DNA of 64,000 nucleotides from Anastatus disparis (taxonomy: Eukaryota; Arthropoda; Insecta; Hymenoptera; Eupelmidae), in NCBI GenBank assembly GCA_017163975.1, contig JAFFSR010000317.1, positions 1,110,001 through 1,174,000 of the forward strand, in the 5' to 3' direction. Below the pieces are notes generated by a model. It saw only the letters and a list, made by a program, of their open reading frames with translations. It was not told the DNA's origin and searched no databases. Numbering within the stretch: the first letter of the stretch is position 1; each line of letters begins with the position of its first letter. Positions 10,151-22,075 of the stretch are shown one piece after another. The translations under genes and the position numbers were made by a program.

Positions 10151-11830
10151 TTGTTACAAGGTTTTTTTTTGGATTTCGACCGTGTAAGTTGTGGTTCAGG
10201 ATACTGACGTTTCGTGAACATTACAATTCACTTTATTAGGGCGAGTCTGAATTTGATGGTTCAGACTGTCTGATCACTATATATTGTGGCATAATTTTGG
10301 GCGGGTTATTTCGGTTTAATGGTTATGGGTGTTCTGGTTGAATGGTTATGTGTGATTTGCTTTTGGGAACAGAGGTTGCCATATTGCGTTCAGGAAGTAG
10401 CCGTTATCTCTTTTTAGATTATTTGGATGTTTTAGTATTTTTATGGCTTCTCGGTGTTTTCTAGTATAGTGATACCACATTAAAACTGGCTTAGATGTCA
10501 CCTGGTTTTCGTTTAATATTTTGGAGTTTATTAGCGAAATCGTAAGAGTTTTTGACGTAGGAGGACGAACATCTTGTGAAAGGTGTGAGTTTTTCTGTAA
10601 AGTATCGTGCTAGATTTTATGTAAGCAAAGAAGATAAACGCTTATAGAAGGATTCTTCTGGGTTATATTTTTCGTCCGAAAGCCTGGGTAACACTTTAAC
10701 ATTGTTTGTATATCTATACATATGAAAAATGTGCTATATATATATATACATGGGATTCGGTGGCGCCCCCAAGTAGCTGGGTAACAGAACTAACCTATTT
10801 TTGGCAGAAATTTCCCATTTAAGAGTACGCTTCTATAAGCGTCTATATTCGTTGATGTAAGTGAGTTGATAGTGCTCACTATTGGTCTCAAAAGGATATT
10901 AGATTTGTGAATTTTAGGAAGGCATAGAGTCTAAGTGTTGAAGGATTTTTTAAAGTTCGTTTCTTTTTCAATTCCTTTGGTGAGTTAGATTTCTTAAGTA
11001 GAGATTTGGTTGTATTAGTAATGGTGATGGTAGAATCTTTTTTCAATATTTTTTAAGCGTCATCATTTAGTAGTTCTCGGGTTTGTTGAGGTAATCGTTT
11101 TTGTTCATAATAACAGTTGTATTACCTTCATCTGCTGAATCTATAATCTATATCTTTATCTGCTGGAAATATAATGATGTTTGAGCTATTGTTGATTTTT
11201 CGTAGGGCCTGTGTTTTTTTTGGTGAGGTTAGATTTAGGGAGTTTGTTTTTGATTAAAATATTGGCTGTTTTCCAGCATAAGTCGTTGACTTGGTTTCGA
11301 GATTAAGTGTGAATTGTTGCTTCAAGGTGGCTGGTAATATCTTCTTTAGATACTTGGGATGGTGTAATTGCGAAGTTATGTCCTTTTTATAAAGCAGAAA
11401 AGGTTTTACTGTCGAAGGTATAATCCGAGATATTTTGAACACTGTGTAAAAGTAGAGTAGATTTCTGTGGTTGAAATGTATTGTATTTCTTTATATGGGT
11501 GTTAGTTGATTGTTCCTATATGTGTTATGCTTGGTGATATGTTAGTTTGTCTAATGTATTTCATAGTTCTATGTCAATGGTGTTTGCAAGAGATAGATGA
11601 ACTTTGAGAAGATTGGATTAGAGGTCGTTAATTTGTTTTTTAGTAAAGTGCATGCGTTTTTTCATGAGAAGTTGGCTAATTTTGTAGGATAGCAGTTGAT
11701 TCAGCAATTTTAAATGGATTTTTAAACGCAGAAAGTTAGGAATGATGCTGTTGTCTCTGCATCGTTTTAGGAAAGCTAGTGTTCTTATTTGCTTTCTGAG
11801 TGATGACCTGAGTTTGCTAAGGGTGTTTGC
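10150..11830 (-). mobile_element. Penelope-like element, copy 1 (decayed, internally deleted)
   Basis: Read on the minus strand from 11830. N-terminal block FLKRCRDNSIIPNFLRLK (near 11740), a helical segment, KISRIIPSTVKPFLLYKKDI (11442-11254), then the RT block LPKIHKSNILLRPIVSTINS (near 10900), characteristic of Penelope-like RT. It continues with DFANKLQNIK and a piece of the palm. A deletion joins this to the 3' part: most of the RT palm/thumb and the GIY-YIG domain, present in copy 2, are missing near 10470. The 3' end (10150-10400) matches 60121-60380 closely. Many stops and frameshifts; not functional. Confidence 0.8.
10630..10850. mobile_element. Small MITE inside Penelope copy 1
   Basis: AACGCTTATAGAAG (10635) and its inverted partner CTTCTATAAGCGTC (to about 10845) bracket about 215 bp that interrupts the RT frame between the PIVS and DFANK blocks. 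TA at both outer edges is compatible with a TA target. The centre contains a short (TA)n run. Confidence 0.55.
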
Positions 11831-12930
11831 TCAAGACTTTAAGTCATTAACTCCCTTATATATAAAACACTTCACATTCCTAATCAAGCTCACATTGTAC
11901 AATTGTGAATCATACAAGCTAAATTATTTTGTAAAGTTTTTCATAACAAGTAAAGTCAAGATGCGTATTATAAAAGAGAAAAAAAAACTTTTCATTCTAA
12001 ATTTTATAAATAACAGTACGCTTAATTCCGCAAGATTAAGTTAGAGTTAATTTAAAATATCTATCAAATTGATTTTTCATATTAAACAAAATATGTTACA
12101 CAGACGAGAAATGATAGAGAAAATTTCAATATTATTCAAATAAGGATTGAGTATACGGCAAAACGTCAAACAAAATGAGGCTTTAAAAACCCTTAATTAG
12201 CCACAATTAATATCTAATTAATTAATTAAAAATTATATGATAAAAATTACCTTAGTAATTAGCAAAAAAATAAAAAATTAATAAAAAAGTTAGACAACTC
12301 AAATAATAATACTTAATATAAAATAAATGCAGGACCTCGCCTAGGATGTTCATAGAGAATCTTAATTCTCAATGAACATTTTCCATTTCTTACAAATAGA
12401 AGTTTAATAAATAGAACAAATAAATGAAATCGATGTGGGCTCAAGAAAAATGTTAAAGGAGATATTCTTTCAGAGAAAAAAAAATATTCTTTCAGAAAGT
12501 TGTAAATGTTTAATAGGACTACAAAAAAGAGGGGAATAAAACTCACTTAAGCAATTACTTGATCAATAAAACTACATGGGAAGAAATTTCTGCCGTAGGG
12601 ATTCCCATACTATACATTTACCGACTTCAAATAAAAATTAAACTCATATAACACGAGATTTTGAATTGATTCGATTCTAAATAGAAGTAAGTAACATTAA
12701 TAAATATCAGAATAATTACAATGCATAACTTGAGCTTGATTAATCTCAAAATAGAATTAACTTAATTCAAAGACTCATCGAAGTAGCATAACTCAACGCT
12801 CAAGGTCATTTACTTTAACATTGGAAGTCTAAGAACCCAACGTCGAGGTCTCTGACTTCGATGTACTAAGGATTTTGAATATAAGTTAAAACAATTTTTG
12901 AAAAATATAATCAATAAGAAAAACTAATAA
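11831..12930. other. No recognisable gene
   Basis: AT-rich sequence with short homopolymer runs. The two short frames here (12313-12546 minus, and the plus frame overlapping the end of the Penelope copy) lack any motif, and I regard them as chance. Confidence 0.55.
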
Positions 12931-12934
12931 GGAA

Positions 12935-13960
12935 GGAATCAAATTTGCAGGAGGAAAGTACTTTACACCGGCATAATTTTCTATTGAATGAAATTTGAGG
13001 AAGAAAAGTACTTGACGCCCGCTTAATTTTCTAAAGAATGAAATTTGTAGGAGAAAAGTACTTTATACCCGCTCAATCTTCTCAAACATCAAATTTGAGG
13101 GAGAAAAGTACTTTACACCCGCTTAATATCTAAAGAATGAAATTTGCGGAAGAAAAGTACTTTACGCCAGCTTAATCTTCTCAAGCATCGAATTTGAGAG
13201 ACTAAAGTACTTGACGCCCGCCTAATCTTCTCAAGCATCAAATTTGAGGGAGAAAAGTTCTTTACGCCCGTTTAATATCCAAAGAATGAAATTTGCGGGA
13301 GAAAAGTACTTTACGTCCGCTCAATCTTCTCAAGCATCAAATTTGAGGAAGAAAAGTACTTGACGCCCGCTTAATAAGTACTTTACGCTTGCTTAATTTT
13401 CTAAAGTATGAAAATTGGGTGAGAAAAGTACTTTACGCCTGCTAAATTTTCTAAAGCATCAAATTTGCAGGAAAAAAGTACTATACTCCTGCTTAACTTT
13501 CAAAAAATTAAATTTGTGTGAGAAATAGTACAGTACGTAACTGTTATCGACGGGCCTTATCTACGAAACGAGAAGTTTACGGCCTGAGCCGAAGGTTAGG
13601 GTCGTAACGAGTTTCGTAAAAAAGCCTTTTCATATTAGTTGTGTAGTGTATTTTTCGCCATGAGAGCCAAAAAAGAGCAACGAAGTTGCGATTTTAGGGT
13701 TATAATGGCGAAAAGTACATTACTTCCGCTGAATTTTCTAAGTTATAAATTTGCGGGAGAAAAGTACTATATGCCTGGTCAATTTTCTCAAGCATTAAAT
13801 TTGTGGGAGAAAAGTACTTTACGCCCGCTCAATCTTATCAAACATCCAATTTGAGAGAGCAGGGAATTTTGCGCCCGCTTAATTTTCTAAAGAATGACAT
13901 TTAAGGGAGAAAAGTACTTTACGCTCGCTCAATTTTATCATATATTAAATTTGGGATAAA
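12935..13960. repeat. 50-bp minisatellite array
   Basis: About 17 degenerate copies of a roughly 50-bp unit with the core GGGAGAAAAGTACTTTACGCC, then CGCTTAATTTTCTAAAG and AATGAAATTTG. Alternating variants end in TCTTCTCAAGCATC or TTTTCTAAAGAATG, which suggests a higher-order dimer. The array is interrupted at about 13530-13700 by about 170 bp of unrelated, less AT-rich sequence. The ORF through 13639-13854 is a product of the repeat. Confidence 0.9.
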
Positions 13961-14566
13961 AATATTATGATTGCAAAAGTAAAGCTGATTTCAGTAGCAC
14001 ATGCATGTAATGTCACATTTTGACAAAAAAAATAGAATCATTTAAGAACTACGAACCAAGAACACATTAGGAATGAATAAATGAACTAATATCCCAAAAA
14101 ATTATGGTAATCAAACGCGAGGATTTGTTATGAATCAGTCAAATAAAAGATAAGCCAACGAGAATTTTCTTTGAGTTGTATAACAACGCTTATAAAACTA
14201 AAAATCATAATGATAAATGATTGTATTAGTAGTATAGTGAGAGTATTAGTATTATATATTTAAAACCGTAACCATATTCTATTTGTCGTAGCCCTTTTTT
14301 GTTTCATTTCGTACATGTAAGGAAATAAGTAAGTGAATAAGCGTTAAAAATGAAAAAAGTATAAAATACAGATTTAGTGAATAAGCTCTTTTTAATCATG
14401 AACGCAGCTTCAAAGATAAAAGTAGATTATAAAATAAACAATGATAGGTAAGAAAAAAAAAATTTTAAAAACTGTGAAGAGAGAGAAAGGTTTAACGTCG
14501 TGGAATAGTAAATCAAATATCAAAAATAAAAATAAAAATTTGCAGAAGATTATAACAAAAGCGTGA
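13961..14566. other. No recognisable gene
   Basis: AT-rich sequence, mostly A-rich on the plus strand. The minus-strand frame at 14410-14730 is a Phe/Leu-rich shadow of it. Possible upstream exon material for the ORF at 14567, but I cannot define one. Confidence 0.45.
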
Positions 14567-14956
14567 GCATTAGCAGAAAATACAAGAGCAAAATTTGAAT
14601 TTAAAACGGTCATAATAAAAGTAGTAATTTTTGGCGGAGCGACAATAGGTGTACTTCTTGCAAGTTTACTATTGTGTAAATACGTAGGTAAGATGGGGTC
14701 CCTTTTACTAATGATTATAAGATTGTTCACAGGTGAACGAGAGCAGAAAAAGAGATCAAATGAAGAAGAAGCATTAAATATAAATCAAAAAATGCGATTG
14801 AGAAACGTCTTGATGTCACCGACACAAGAGGCGACAGCGCCCATATATTTGCGACCGGTGATAGCAAGCACCGATAGCCCAAGAATTCAATGGGTGGTGG
14901 ACCAATTAATAATAAAAAGAAAAAAGAGGAGAAATATTAATAAAAAGACAAGTTGA
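14567..14956 (+). CDS. Unidentified small ORF with one transmembrane segment, possible exon(s)
   Basis: An open frame of 129 codons follows a TGA at 14564-14566 and has no ATG before its membrane segment. It encodes a hydrophobic helix (VIIKVVIFGGATIGVLLASL, about 14613-14672), then a basic, polar C-terminus with PTQEATAPIYLRPVIAST and a KRKKRRN tail, ending at TGA 14954-14956. A 45-nt stretch (14687-14731) begins GTAAGA, contains CTAAT and ends TTCACAG. It has the look of a short intron and its removal keeps the frame, but it is also in frame if retained. An upstream AG (14544) could be a splice acceptor. I recognise no family. This may be the last exon of a cellular gene or a TE accessory protein. 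Confidence 0.35.
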   Translation, partial: ALAENTRAKFEFKTVIIKVVIFGGATIGVLLASLLLCKYVGKMGSLLLMIIRLFTGEREQKKRSNEEEALNINQKMRLRNVLMSPTQEATAPIYLRPVIASTDSPRIQWVVDQLIIKRKKRRNINKKTS

Positions 14957-15287
14957 CAATATCAATAGTTAAAAACTTTATAATTAGTATAAAATAGTGA
15001 ATGGTTCTTAATAAATGAAATAAAGAATTTTAATAATTGTATACTCTTACCAGCAAAATATATATCGAAGTGCAGCTTGACGCACATTTCAAAAATAAGC
15101 ATTATTGTTAATAATTAACATCATTAGTAAATTAAGTTAGATTTTTTTATTTGTAAAAATTTTTTGTAATGTTTATATTAATTTTATAGTTTTTGTAGTA
15201 AGAAAAAGAGAAAGAGAAACATAAAGCTTTGATTAAAAATAAAAAGGAAAATCGTAAAATTTTATTTAAAATTAGGAGATTAAGGTA

Positions 15288-15600
15288 CTCACAAGGACAG
15301 GTCCCCACCTTCGGGAAACGGATTCGGCTGAAACTGCAAGACATGATTTTTCAATAAAAAAAAATTCACCCGTGTTTTTTCTTTCCGTCGAACAGGCCTC
15401 CTAGACAAGGATATGGAAATTTTTTTGAAAACATACTAAAAAGGAGCCTTTATAAGAACTTGAATATCCAAAAAACTAAGACTCTAACAGAAAAATACAT
15501 TATTAATGAAATGAAGTGCAAATTAAATGCTTTAATTTAAGCTCTGTTGCGTTTGAAAGGCCTAAGTGGTTCAAAAGTTATGTTTTATTAAAAATTACTA
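15288..15600 (+). mobile_element. Solitary half of a TTA-type foldback MITE
   Basis: CAAGGACAGGTCCC...CCTTCGGGAAACGGATTCGG, the AAAAAGGAGC..TTTATAAGA block and the CTTTAATTTAAGCTCTGTTGCGTT block match one arm of the 819-bp element at 37217-38035. The other arm is absent here. It runs into the GTGGTTCAAAAGTTA sequence that also lies in the centre of the full copy. Confidence 0.75.
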
Positions 15601-15954
15601 TACATTTGTTAATAACAAATTAGCAACAAAATATGCCGCACGAATCGTTAAATTATCTTACTAGGAAATAACTTTGGGAAAAAATAATATTTTGACATGC
15701 TATAACTGCTAATTCGAAAGGATTTGAGCTCAGCTTTCATTTAAAAAAAGAGCCGAGCTTCTAGCTATCAATGCTAAAGAACTATATGCGTTTAAAAATC
15801 TAGTAACTTTTTTAGTGATTTTCTTTAATTGCCTGTAACTAGGTAAATATTGAGCGTTGGTGTCTAAAATTCTGTTTCCTTTCATATTTTGACATTTCGA
15901 AACTTATCTTAAAGTTTGAGCAAAATCCGTGATCCGGAGTTGTGATACTTTCCT

Positions 15955-16460
15955 AGTTAGTGAGAAAAAAAGTTATAACAGTCGTCCTGCTAACGTAAGA
16001 CTTACGCTTGCATAGCTATGGTATCACCGGAACAGCTGCATTAACAAAATAAATCCTTGCGTAACAAATAAGCCGCAAAATATACCATTAAAATTGGTGA
16101 ATTAGCTTGATTAGAAAAAAAGTTATTTCAGTGCTTGAGCTAGCGTAAGATTTACGCTAGCACAGTCATAGTATCTCAGAAACAGTAGGAGCAACACACT
16201 CTATCCTTGCGTAACAATTTAGCAACAAAATATGTCTAAATTGTTAAAATATCTTAATTAGAAAAAAAGAAACTGCAGCAGTTAAGCTAGCGTAAGATTT
16301 ACGCTAGCACAGCCATAGCATCTCGTCAACAGCTGGAGCAGCAAAATCTATCCTTGCAAAACAATTCAGCAACAAATTAGCAACAAAATATACCTATCGA
16401 ATAGGTATATTATCCTAATTAGAAAAAAAGTTATGCAGTGGTTGAGCTAGCGTAAGATTT
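15955..16460. repeat. About 150-bp tandem repeat with an internal palindrome
   Basis: About 3.5 copies, starting near 15963, 16112, 16261 and 16420. Each contains TTAGAAAAAAAG, then the inverted repeat GCTAGCGTAAGATTTACGC (hairpin GCTAGCGTAA/TTACGCTAGC), then CTATCCTTGCGTAACAAT and TTAGCAACAAAATATRC. The last copy is cut within its palindrome, and the TG-rich microsatellite begins exactly there. Parts of the unit also appear at 15600-15640. Confidence 0.85.
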
Positions 16461-17990
16461 AAGTGTGTGGGTGTGTATGTGTGTATGTATATTTGTGTAT
16501 GAAAATGTGTGCGTGTATCTGAAAATGTGTATGTATATATGTGTATTTGTGTATGTGTGTATATGTATGTGTGCATGTGTATGTGCGGATGTATATGCGT
16601 GTATCTGTATGTGTATGTGTATGTGTTTATGTATATGCGTGTACGTATACGTGTATGTGTGTATGTGTGTATGTTTATTTGTGTAGTGTATGTGTACAAG
16701 TGTGCGTGTATGTGTAAGTGTGTATAAGAATATGTGTATGTGTAAGTGTGTATAAGAATATGTGTATGTGTAAGTGTGTATAAGAATATGTGTATGTGTA
16801 TGTGTGGATGTGTACGTGTATGTTATGTGTATATGTGTGTATGTCTATATTTGTGTTTGTTTTCATGCGTATGTGTAAATGTGTATGCTTGCATGTACAT
16901 GTGCGTATGTGCATAAGTAAATATGTGTATGTGTATATGTGTATATGTGTATGTGTATGTATATATGTGTATATGTAGTTGTTTATGTGTATGAAAGTAA
17001 GCTTTTTAAGTATGTGTATGTGTGTATGAGTATGTGTGTATGTGTATGAGTATACCATGTGTGTATGTGTATGCTTGCATGTGTTAATGTGACCGTGCAT
17101 TTTTGTATGTGTATGTGTATGTTATGTGCGTATGTGTGTATAATTATGTGTGTAAGTGTATTTGTATATGTCAATGTGTGCATGCGTATCTGTGTATGTA
17201 TATGTGGGTACCTGTATGTGTGTATGTGTATGTGTATATGTCCGTGTTTATGCGTATCTGTATACTTGTATCAATATGAATCATTTTATGTGCATGTGTG
17301 TATGCTATGTGTGTATTTGTATGTATGTATGTGTATGCGTGTATATTTTTGTGTGCATGCGTATCTGGGTACATGTATGTGTGCATGTGTATGTTCGTAC
17401 GATCATGTGTGTTGTGTACGTGTGTATGTGTATGTATGTATAAGTATCTGTATATGTTTATATGTGTATCTGTATATGTGCAATTGATGTGTGTATCCGT
17501 ATGTGTGTATGTGTACATGTGAAAGTGTATGTGTGTACGTGTATCTGTGTATGTATATGTTTGTATGTTTATGTGTGTGTTTATTTTTGTATGTGTATGT
17601 TTGTATGAGTCTGTGTGTATGGGTGTATGTGTGTATGTGTATATGTGTATGTGTATGTGTATGTGTGTGTATGTGTATCTGTGTATGTGTATATTTGTAG
17701 GTGTATATGTGTGTGTGTGTTTTTATATGTATGCATGTGTGTATGTGTGTATGTTTGTATGCGCATTTTTTCTGTACGTGTATGTGTGTATGTGTAAGTG
17801 GGTATGTGTGTGCCCACGCATATTTTTTCATGTGTATGCATATACGTTTTCTTGTGAATGAATATGTGTATGTGTATGTGTATTTGTATTTGGGCTTTTG
17901 TGTATGTGTATGTATGCATGGGTATGTTTGTATGTGTATTATTATCTGTATGTTTATTTTCATTTGTGCTCGTGTATGTGCATATTTTCA
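16460..17990. repeat. 1.5-kb (TG/TATG)n microsatellite array
   Basis: Continuous degenerate repeats of GTGTATGTGTATG. The plus strand is composed almost only of T, G and A (with C scarce) for more than 1.5 kb. It opens at least eight overlapping long frames on both strands (Cys/Val/Tyr/Met-rich on plus, His/Thr/Tyr-rich on minus), none of them a gene. Short sub-repeats (GTGTAAGTGTGTATAAGAAT, three times at 16705-16790) show local tandem expansion. Confidence 0.97.
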
Positions 17991-18640
17991 TCTGTATTTT
18001 TCTTTAGTTTTCTCTATATATTTATATATTAATGTGCACACTTGCAAACCTGAGATATAATATTACAATATGAAATAGGGCCTATAAAATGTCAAAATAT
18101 TGAGACCCAATAGTTCAAAGCTCGTTCCAAAACGGTTATAGATTTATTGTATTCCAAGTTCGGCCGATTGACTTTATTTTTTTTTTTAATTGTTTGAGGA
18201 ATATGTACTATTATTCTTCTTTGAATATTAGCGCACATGTATTTTTTATTTTCCAATATTATAAAAAATGCAATTTTTATGCACTTTCTGAAAATGACTC
18301 ATCATTTTTAATTTTTAATAATCCAATTTTTTTACATGGATTTTTCTCCGTACTTCAGTGATCTTGATATATGAATTAATATTTATTCATTTTAATAGAG
18401 AATGCCTTTTTGATTTCACTCTCTTTTTTTTCTTGAAAATAAAAAACACGAGTGCACATTTAGTAAAAAAATATAAATTTTTTTTCCTCAAAAAAGCCAT
18501 TTTTTTCGAGTTGAAAGCCGGAAGACCTGTATTTTCATCTGCATAGAGTTTGGAAAATTTTGGTATTTTAGGAGATCCGAGAAAAATAAGAAATTCTAAA
18601 ATATTTACACGCACATGACAAATATATCTATATATGTTTA

Positions 18641-19282
18641 TTTACGTATATATATATATATATATTCATTTATCGCTCGGTGGCCAAGTATCGCATAGAT
18701 AATATAAATACCATAGGCTTACGCTAGGCTGCTCAATGTGGCATAGATAATTTACGTGCCTCAAGATTACCCGAGAAAGCAACGATTTACGGTATGGTAA
18801 TCTTACGTCTATAGTATCATTTGACTTTTCGTAATTGAGACTCATTTTGAGATATGTTCGAAACTCTTCCAGAAAATAGGCCAAATAGTCTAAATTTTTT
18901 TTTAAATCCATAAAAAAAATAGTTGGTAATTCCGCAACTAAATTCAGAATCTTGGAAAATTTAGCAGAACGTCTGCAGTAACTTTCTTTCGACAAATCGT
19001 TTAATCCAAAAAACTTAATCCTAAATTAACACTATCAAATTAATGCTACAACTAAAAGAGAATATTGAAATTATAAGACAAAGTAAAATAAAAGAGCAGC
19101 TTAAGACCCCCAAATCGGTCGGCATACTGAAAACCCACGTATGAAAAGTAAAAGTAGGTATAAAGAAAAAATTTTGTATAGCTCCAATCGCTGTCCATTA
19201 CTGTACTAAATTATTAAATAAAGAGAAATAAAATGGAAAAATAACGACAACAAGTAAGTTAGTATTAACAGTAAGTAATAAC
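18641..19282. other. About 640-bp insertion in the foldback left arm
   Basis: This block has no counterpart in the right arm, so it was inserted (or the right arm lost it). It starts with a short (TA)n run. The minus-strand frame at 18666-18995 (109 codons) has no recognisable domain. No clear terminal repeats. Confidence 0.45.
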
Positions 19283-19532
19283 AATAAAAAAGTACTAATT
19301 GAAAAATTTTGCATCTCAACAAGTGAGGGTCGTACAGAACTCTACAACCACTCATTTTGAACGTATTTTTAAGGACTTTTTATTGGTGTATTGGCAATTT
19401 AATTTTGAGTACTTGTCTGGAAAATATTACGACTTAAGAATAGAGAAAAAAAATTTTCTTATTTGCCTGTATTTAAATTTGAATCATTTTTCGGAAAATG
19501 ATGGTAGAAAAATTTTACACGTCTAGTTTTAA

Positions 19533-22075
19533 GGGGGAAGCCTGCTTTAGAGGCTTCAAAAAATCGATATTTTCGAGGATTTTATTGGAAAGGAAAGAAA
19601 TGTCTGATTAAAATGAAACTTTTAGGGTTTATTCATACATATTTTAAGAGTTTTCTCAAATTTTTTCATTATCATACATAAGATATTCTTCATGTTTCAA
19701 GAAATTTACGAAGGCGCCTCGAGTGTGCACTTCCTGTGTGGCGGGCAAGATGTAGGTCGCAATTTTTATCTAAAATAAAAAACCAAAAGAAATTTTTAAT
19801 TTTCAATAGTGTGATTCCTAGGTAAACCAAGGAAATTCAACAAAAAGTTAAAAATTCCAAAATTTTTCGCAGATTAAAAAAAAATGCATTTTTAAAATAA
19901 AAAATATTCACTTTAGATCGTTTGAAAACCGGGTTAATGTTAACTTTCTTAAGGTATTTTAGGTTCACCCAGAAGAGAATTTAATCCCGAATACAACGCA
20001 TTTTGACTCGTTTTGATAGGACGTTTACTTTTTTTCCCATCTTGCCCGCTAATTTGAAAAAATCATCAAAATGGAAATCCGAGAAATTGCGTGTCAAAGT
20101 TTTCGTTCACAAAAAATCGTAAATTTTTTTAACTTACCCTATTAATATGCTAATCAGCGATTCCTGCTCCATATAACTGTTCTCCAGGCTCTTTAATTTT
20201 GGTTTTTGTCCAATTACTCCATTCGATGGGCTGTTCTGGCTTCTTTGGTCGCCAACGAGGCGCGCCTGTTTTGACGCGTGATGCGCTCTTTGTTCGCTTA
20301 ATCGCAAAAATTTTTGCACTAGGGCCCAATTTTGAAGTCTAATAAGTGCATAGTCTTTAATACTGCACTGTAGCCTTCATTAAACATCCCTCCAGCGAGA
20401 AAAGCAGCAGTCTTAAATATTTTAATCCCCGAATGAAGGTGTTTGGGCGTCATGCGCCATACGGTTGAATTAAATGACTCATGAGCATTCTGCGTGTGTC
20501 CACCCAAGCACCTTGTTAATAAATTGTCCTTTGATAATTCCTCGTATATAGGACCAATATGTTTTTCAATATCGTCGTCAATTAGGCGCGGTGGATGTTT
20601 AAAATCAGCCAAAGTATTTTTTGCTTCTGCTTTGCGCCATTCACACCAGCTTTCGGCGCCTTCGGGGCAGTTGTAGTGGCGAGGCAATTTATCTGTAGAG
20701 CAATAATGATCAAGTGTCGCCGTTGTTGCACTTCTCATACCTTCTACAGAGTTTAAATCCCTTCGAATTGCGAGACCGTAATACATTGTTAGTTTTTTTA
20801 TTACAGTCTCTGTGAGCCGCTTTTTTCCACCGAGTTTCTGTTATTTTCTCTTGTTGCGGAGATGAGTACCCATGCGCTTTTGTACGTGTCCCACGCACTC
20901 GTTTTTAGTCACTGTACACTTGTCGCCGTATAGATTATTCTTCACGATGCCAAGAAATGTTTTGGAGTCGCCGTCACCAATATAATTGTTATACATTGCT
21001 CCAAATTTCTCGATGAATCTTGAGAACATTTCGTTGATCGAATCAACTTCCATCTTTCCGGCGGAGCCTGCGTGATTCGAAGAACAACTTTCTTTATGGG
21101 TTTCATACTATTCTTCATACTCATTGTCGTTCAACGTATTTTTCTTGAGAGTACAGGTATGACAATATCCGCTTTTACATCGAAATCAATCACTTCGCCA
21201 CTGTAGTAGCCAATAAGTGTAGTTACACCGTACAGAGAAGAGAATCCACGTTTCTTCCACGATCCATTGCCCGAAACTTTCAAACGGTCAGCTGTTCTTT
21301 CATTTTGCACATTTTGTTGTTTTTCCTTTTCAACAGCACTTTTGCATGCACTTTCAAACATCGTTTTCGATGCTGTATACAGATGTTCCACGAATTTGTC
21401 ATACGTCGATTTTGCTAAGCCTATGCCTTCAGATAAATTCCGAAGACCACAAAAAATGTTTATGCCTCCTCGTGCGACACCCAGAAGCCTCATGACGAAA
21501 ACAATTCTTCTTTGATTATGTGGTAACAATGAGACGGATGAACTATAACGTCGTCCGTAGTCGCCGATGCCAATTTCTGCTCACTGCGGCTGGTGTTAGC
21601 TTCTCCATCGTTCGATGAAGAAACATTCAAAAATTGATTGCCGTGGAATTTGCGCTTCCGTGGCCTTCCACTACGCTCACTCGCAGATTTGCTTGTTTTT
21701 GGATAGGTCTCCATATTTCTAAGATGCTCACTTACTGAGAGACAAATTAAAACTGAACCGTAAAGCAAAATGTAGTTCTGTTCGAGCCGACGTTGCCAGC
21801 TCATATACACCGTTACAATAATAGTTTTGCCCCTACCATAGCTTCATAGAGACTTTCTATGGACAGTTAAACTGTTTCGAAAGACCGTTAGTCCCTTTTC
21901 ATTATAATATACATAATAGATCGAGGGGCGTTGCTTGCTCACTATTTCTTCTGTATCTCCGAAAATATTCTGAATTTTGTTCTAAAATTTTAGAGACTTA
22001 TTCTTGGATAGTTTAGGAAGAGATTTAGGAAAAAAAAATCTCGACTTTTTGAAGCCTCTAAAGCAGGCTCCCCGC
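19533..22075 (-). mobile_element. TTAA-flanked DNA transposon (Kolobok-like) carrying a decayed transposase
   Basis: TTAA at 19529-19532 and 22076-22079 flank short terminal inverted repeats: GGGGGAAGCCTGC then TTTAGAGGCTTCAAAAA on the left, and their complement ending GCAGGCTCCCCGC on the right. The mirrored right arm of the host foldback still has the uninterrupted site (about 22574-22586) with a single TTAA, which proves both insertion and duplication. TTAA duplications occur in piggyBac and Kolobok; the transposase here is not of piggyBac type, so Kolobok-like is my inference. Length 2543 bp. Confidence 0.85.
20134..21810 (-). pseudogene. Mutator-domain transposase, multiply frameshifted
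   Basis: Minus-strand pieces in order: a basic N-terminus (GRPRKRKFHGNQF, near 21650), RRIVFVMRLLGVARGGIN, VSGNGSWKKRGFSSLYGVTT (near 21240), a Cys-containing segment, KMEVDSINEMFSRF, YIGDGDSKTF (near 20970), KNECVGHVQKRMGTHLR, YYGLAIRRDL, a NCPEGAESWCEWRKAEA block, LTRCLGGHTQNAHESFNS (near 20490) and the end HLHSGIKIF. This order matches the arthropod/vertebrate transposases annotated as Mutator-like transposase domain proteins. From memory the family has SGDG where this copy has SGNG, so one catalytic Asp may be lost. At least four frameshifts/stops. It would cut and paste its element via the terminal repeats. Confidence 0.85.

Noticed and set aside
11742..12044. 100-codon plus ORF
   Set aside because: Its first half is antisense to the Penelope N-terminal block FLKRCRDN; the rest is AT-rich filler.
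12935..13960. Possible CRISPR-like array, since the unit is regularly spaced
   Set aside because: The whole 50-bp unit repeats with drift and there are no unique spacers; the genome is eukaryotic.
16415..18060. Many overlapping ORFs on both strands, up to 186 codons, Cys/Val/Tyr- or His/Thr-rich
   Set aside because: They are all readings of the same TG/TATG repeat array, where stop codons are rare in several frames by composition.
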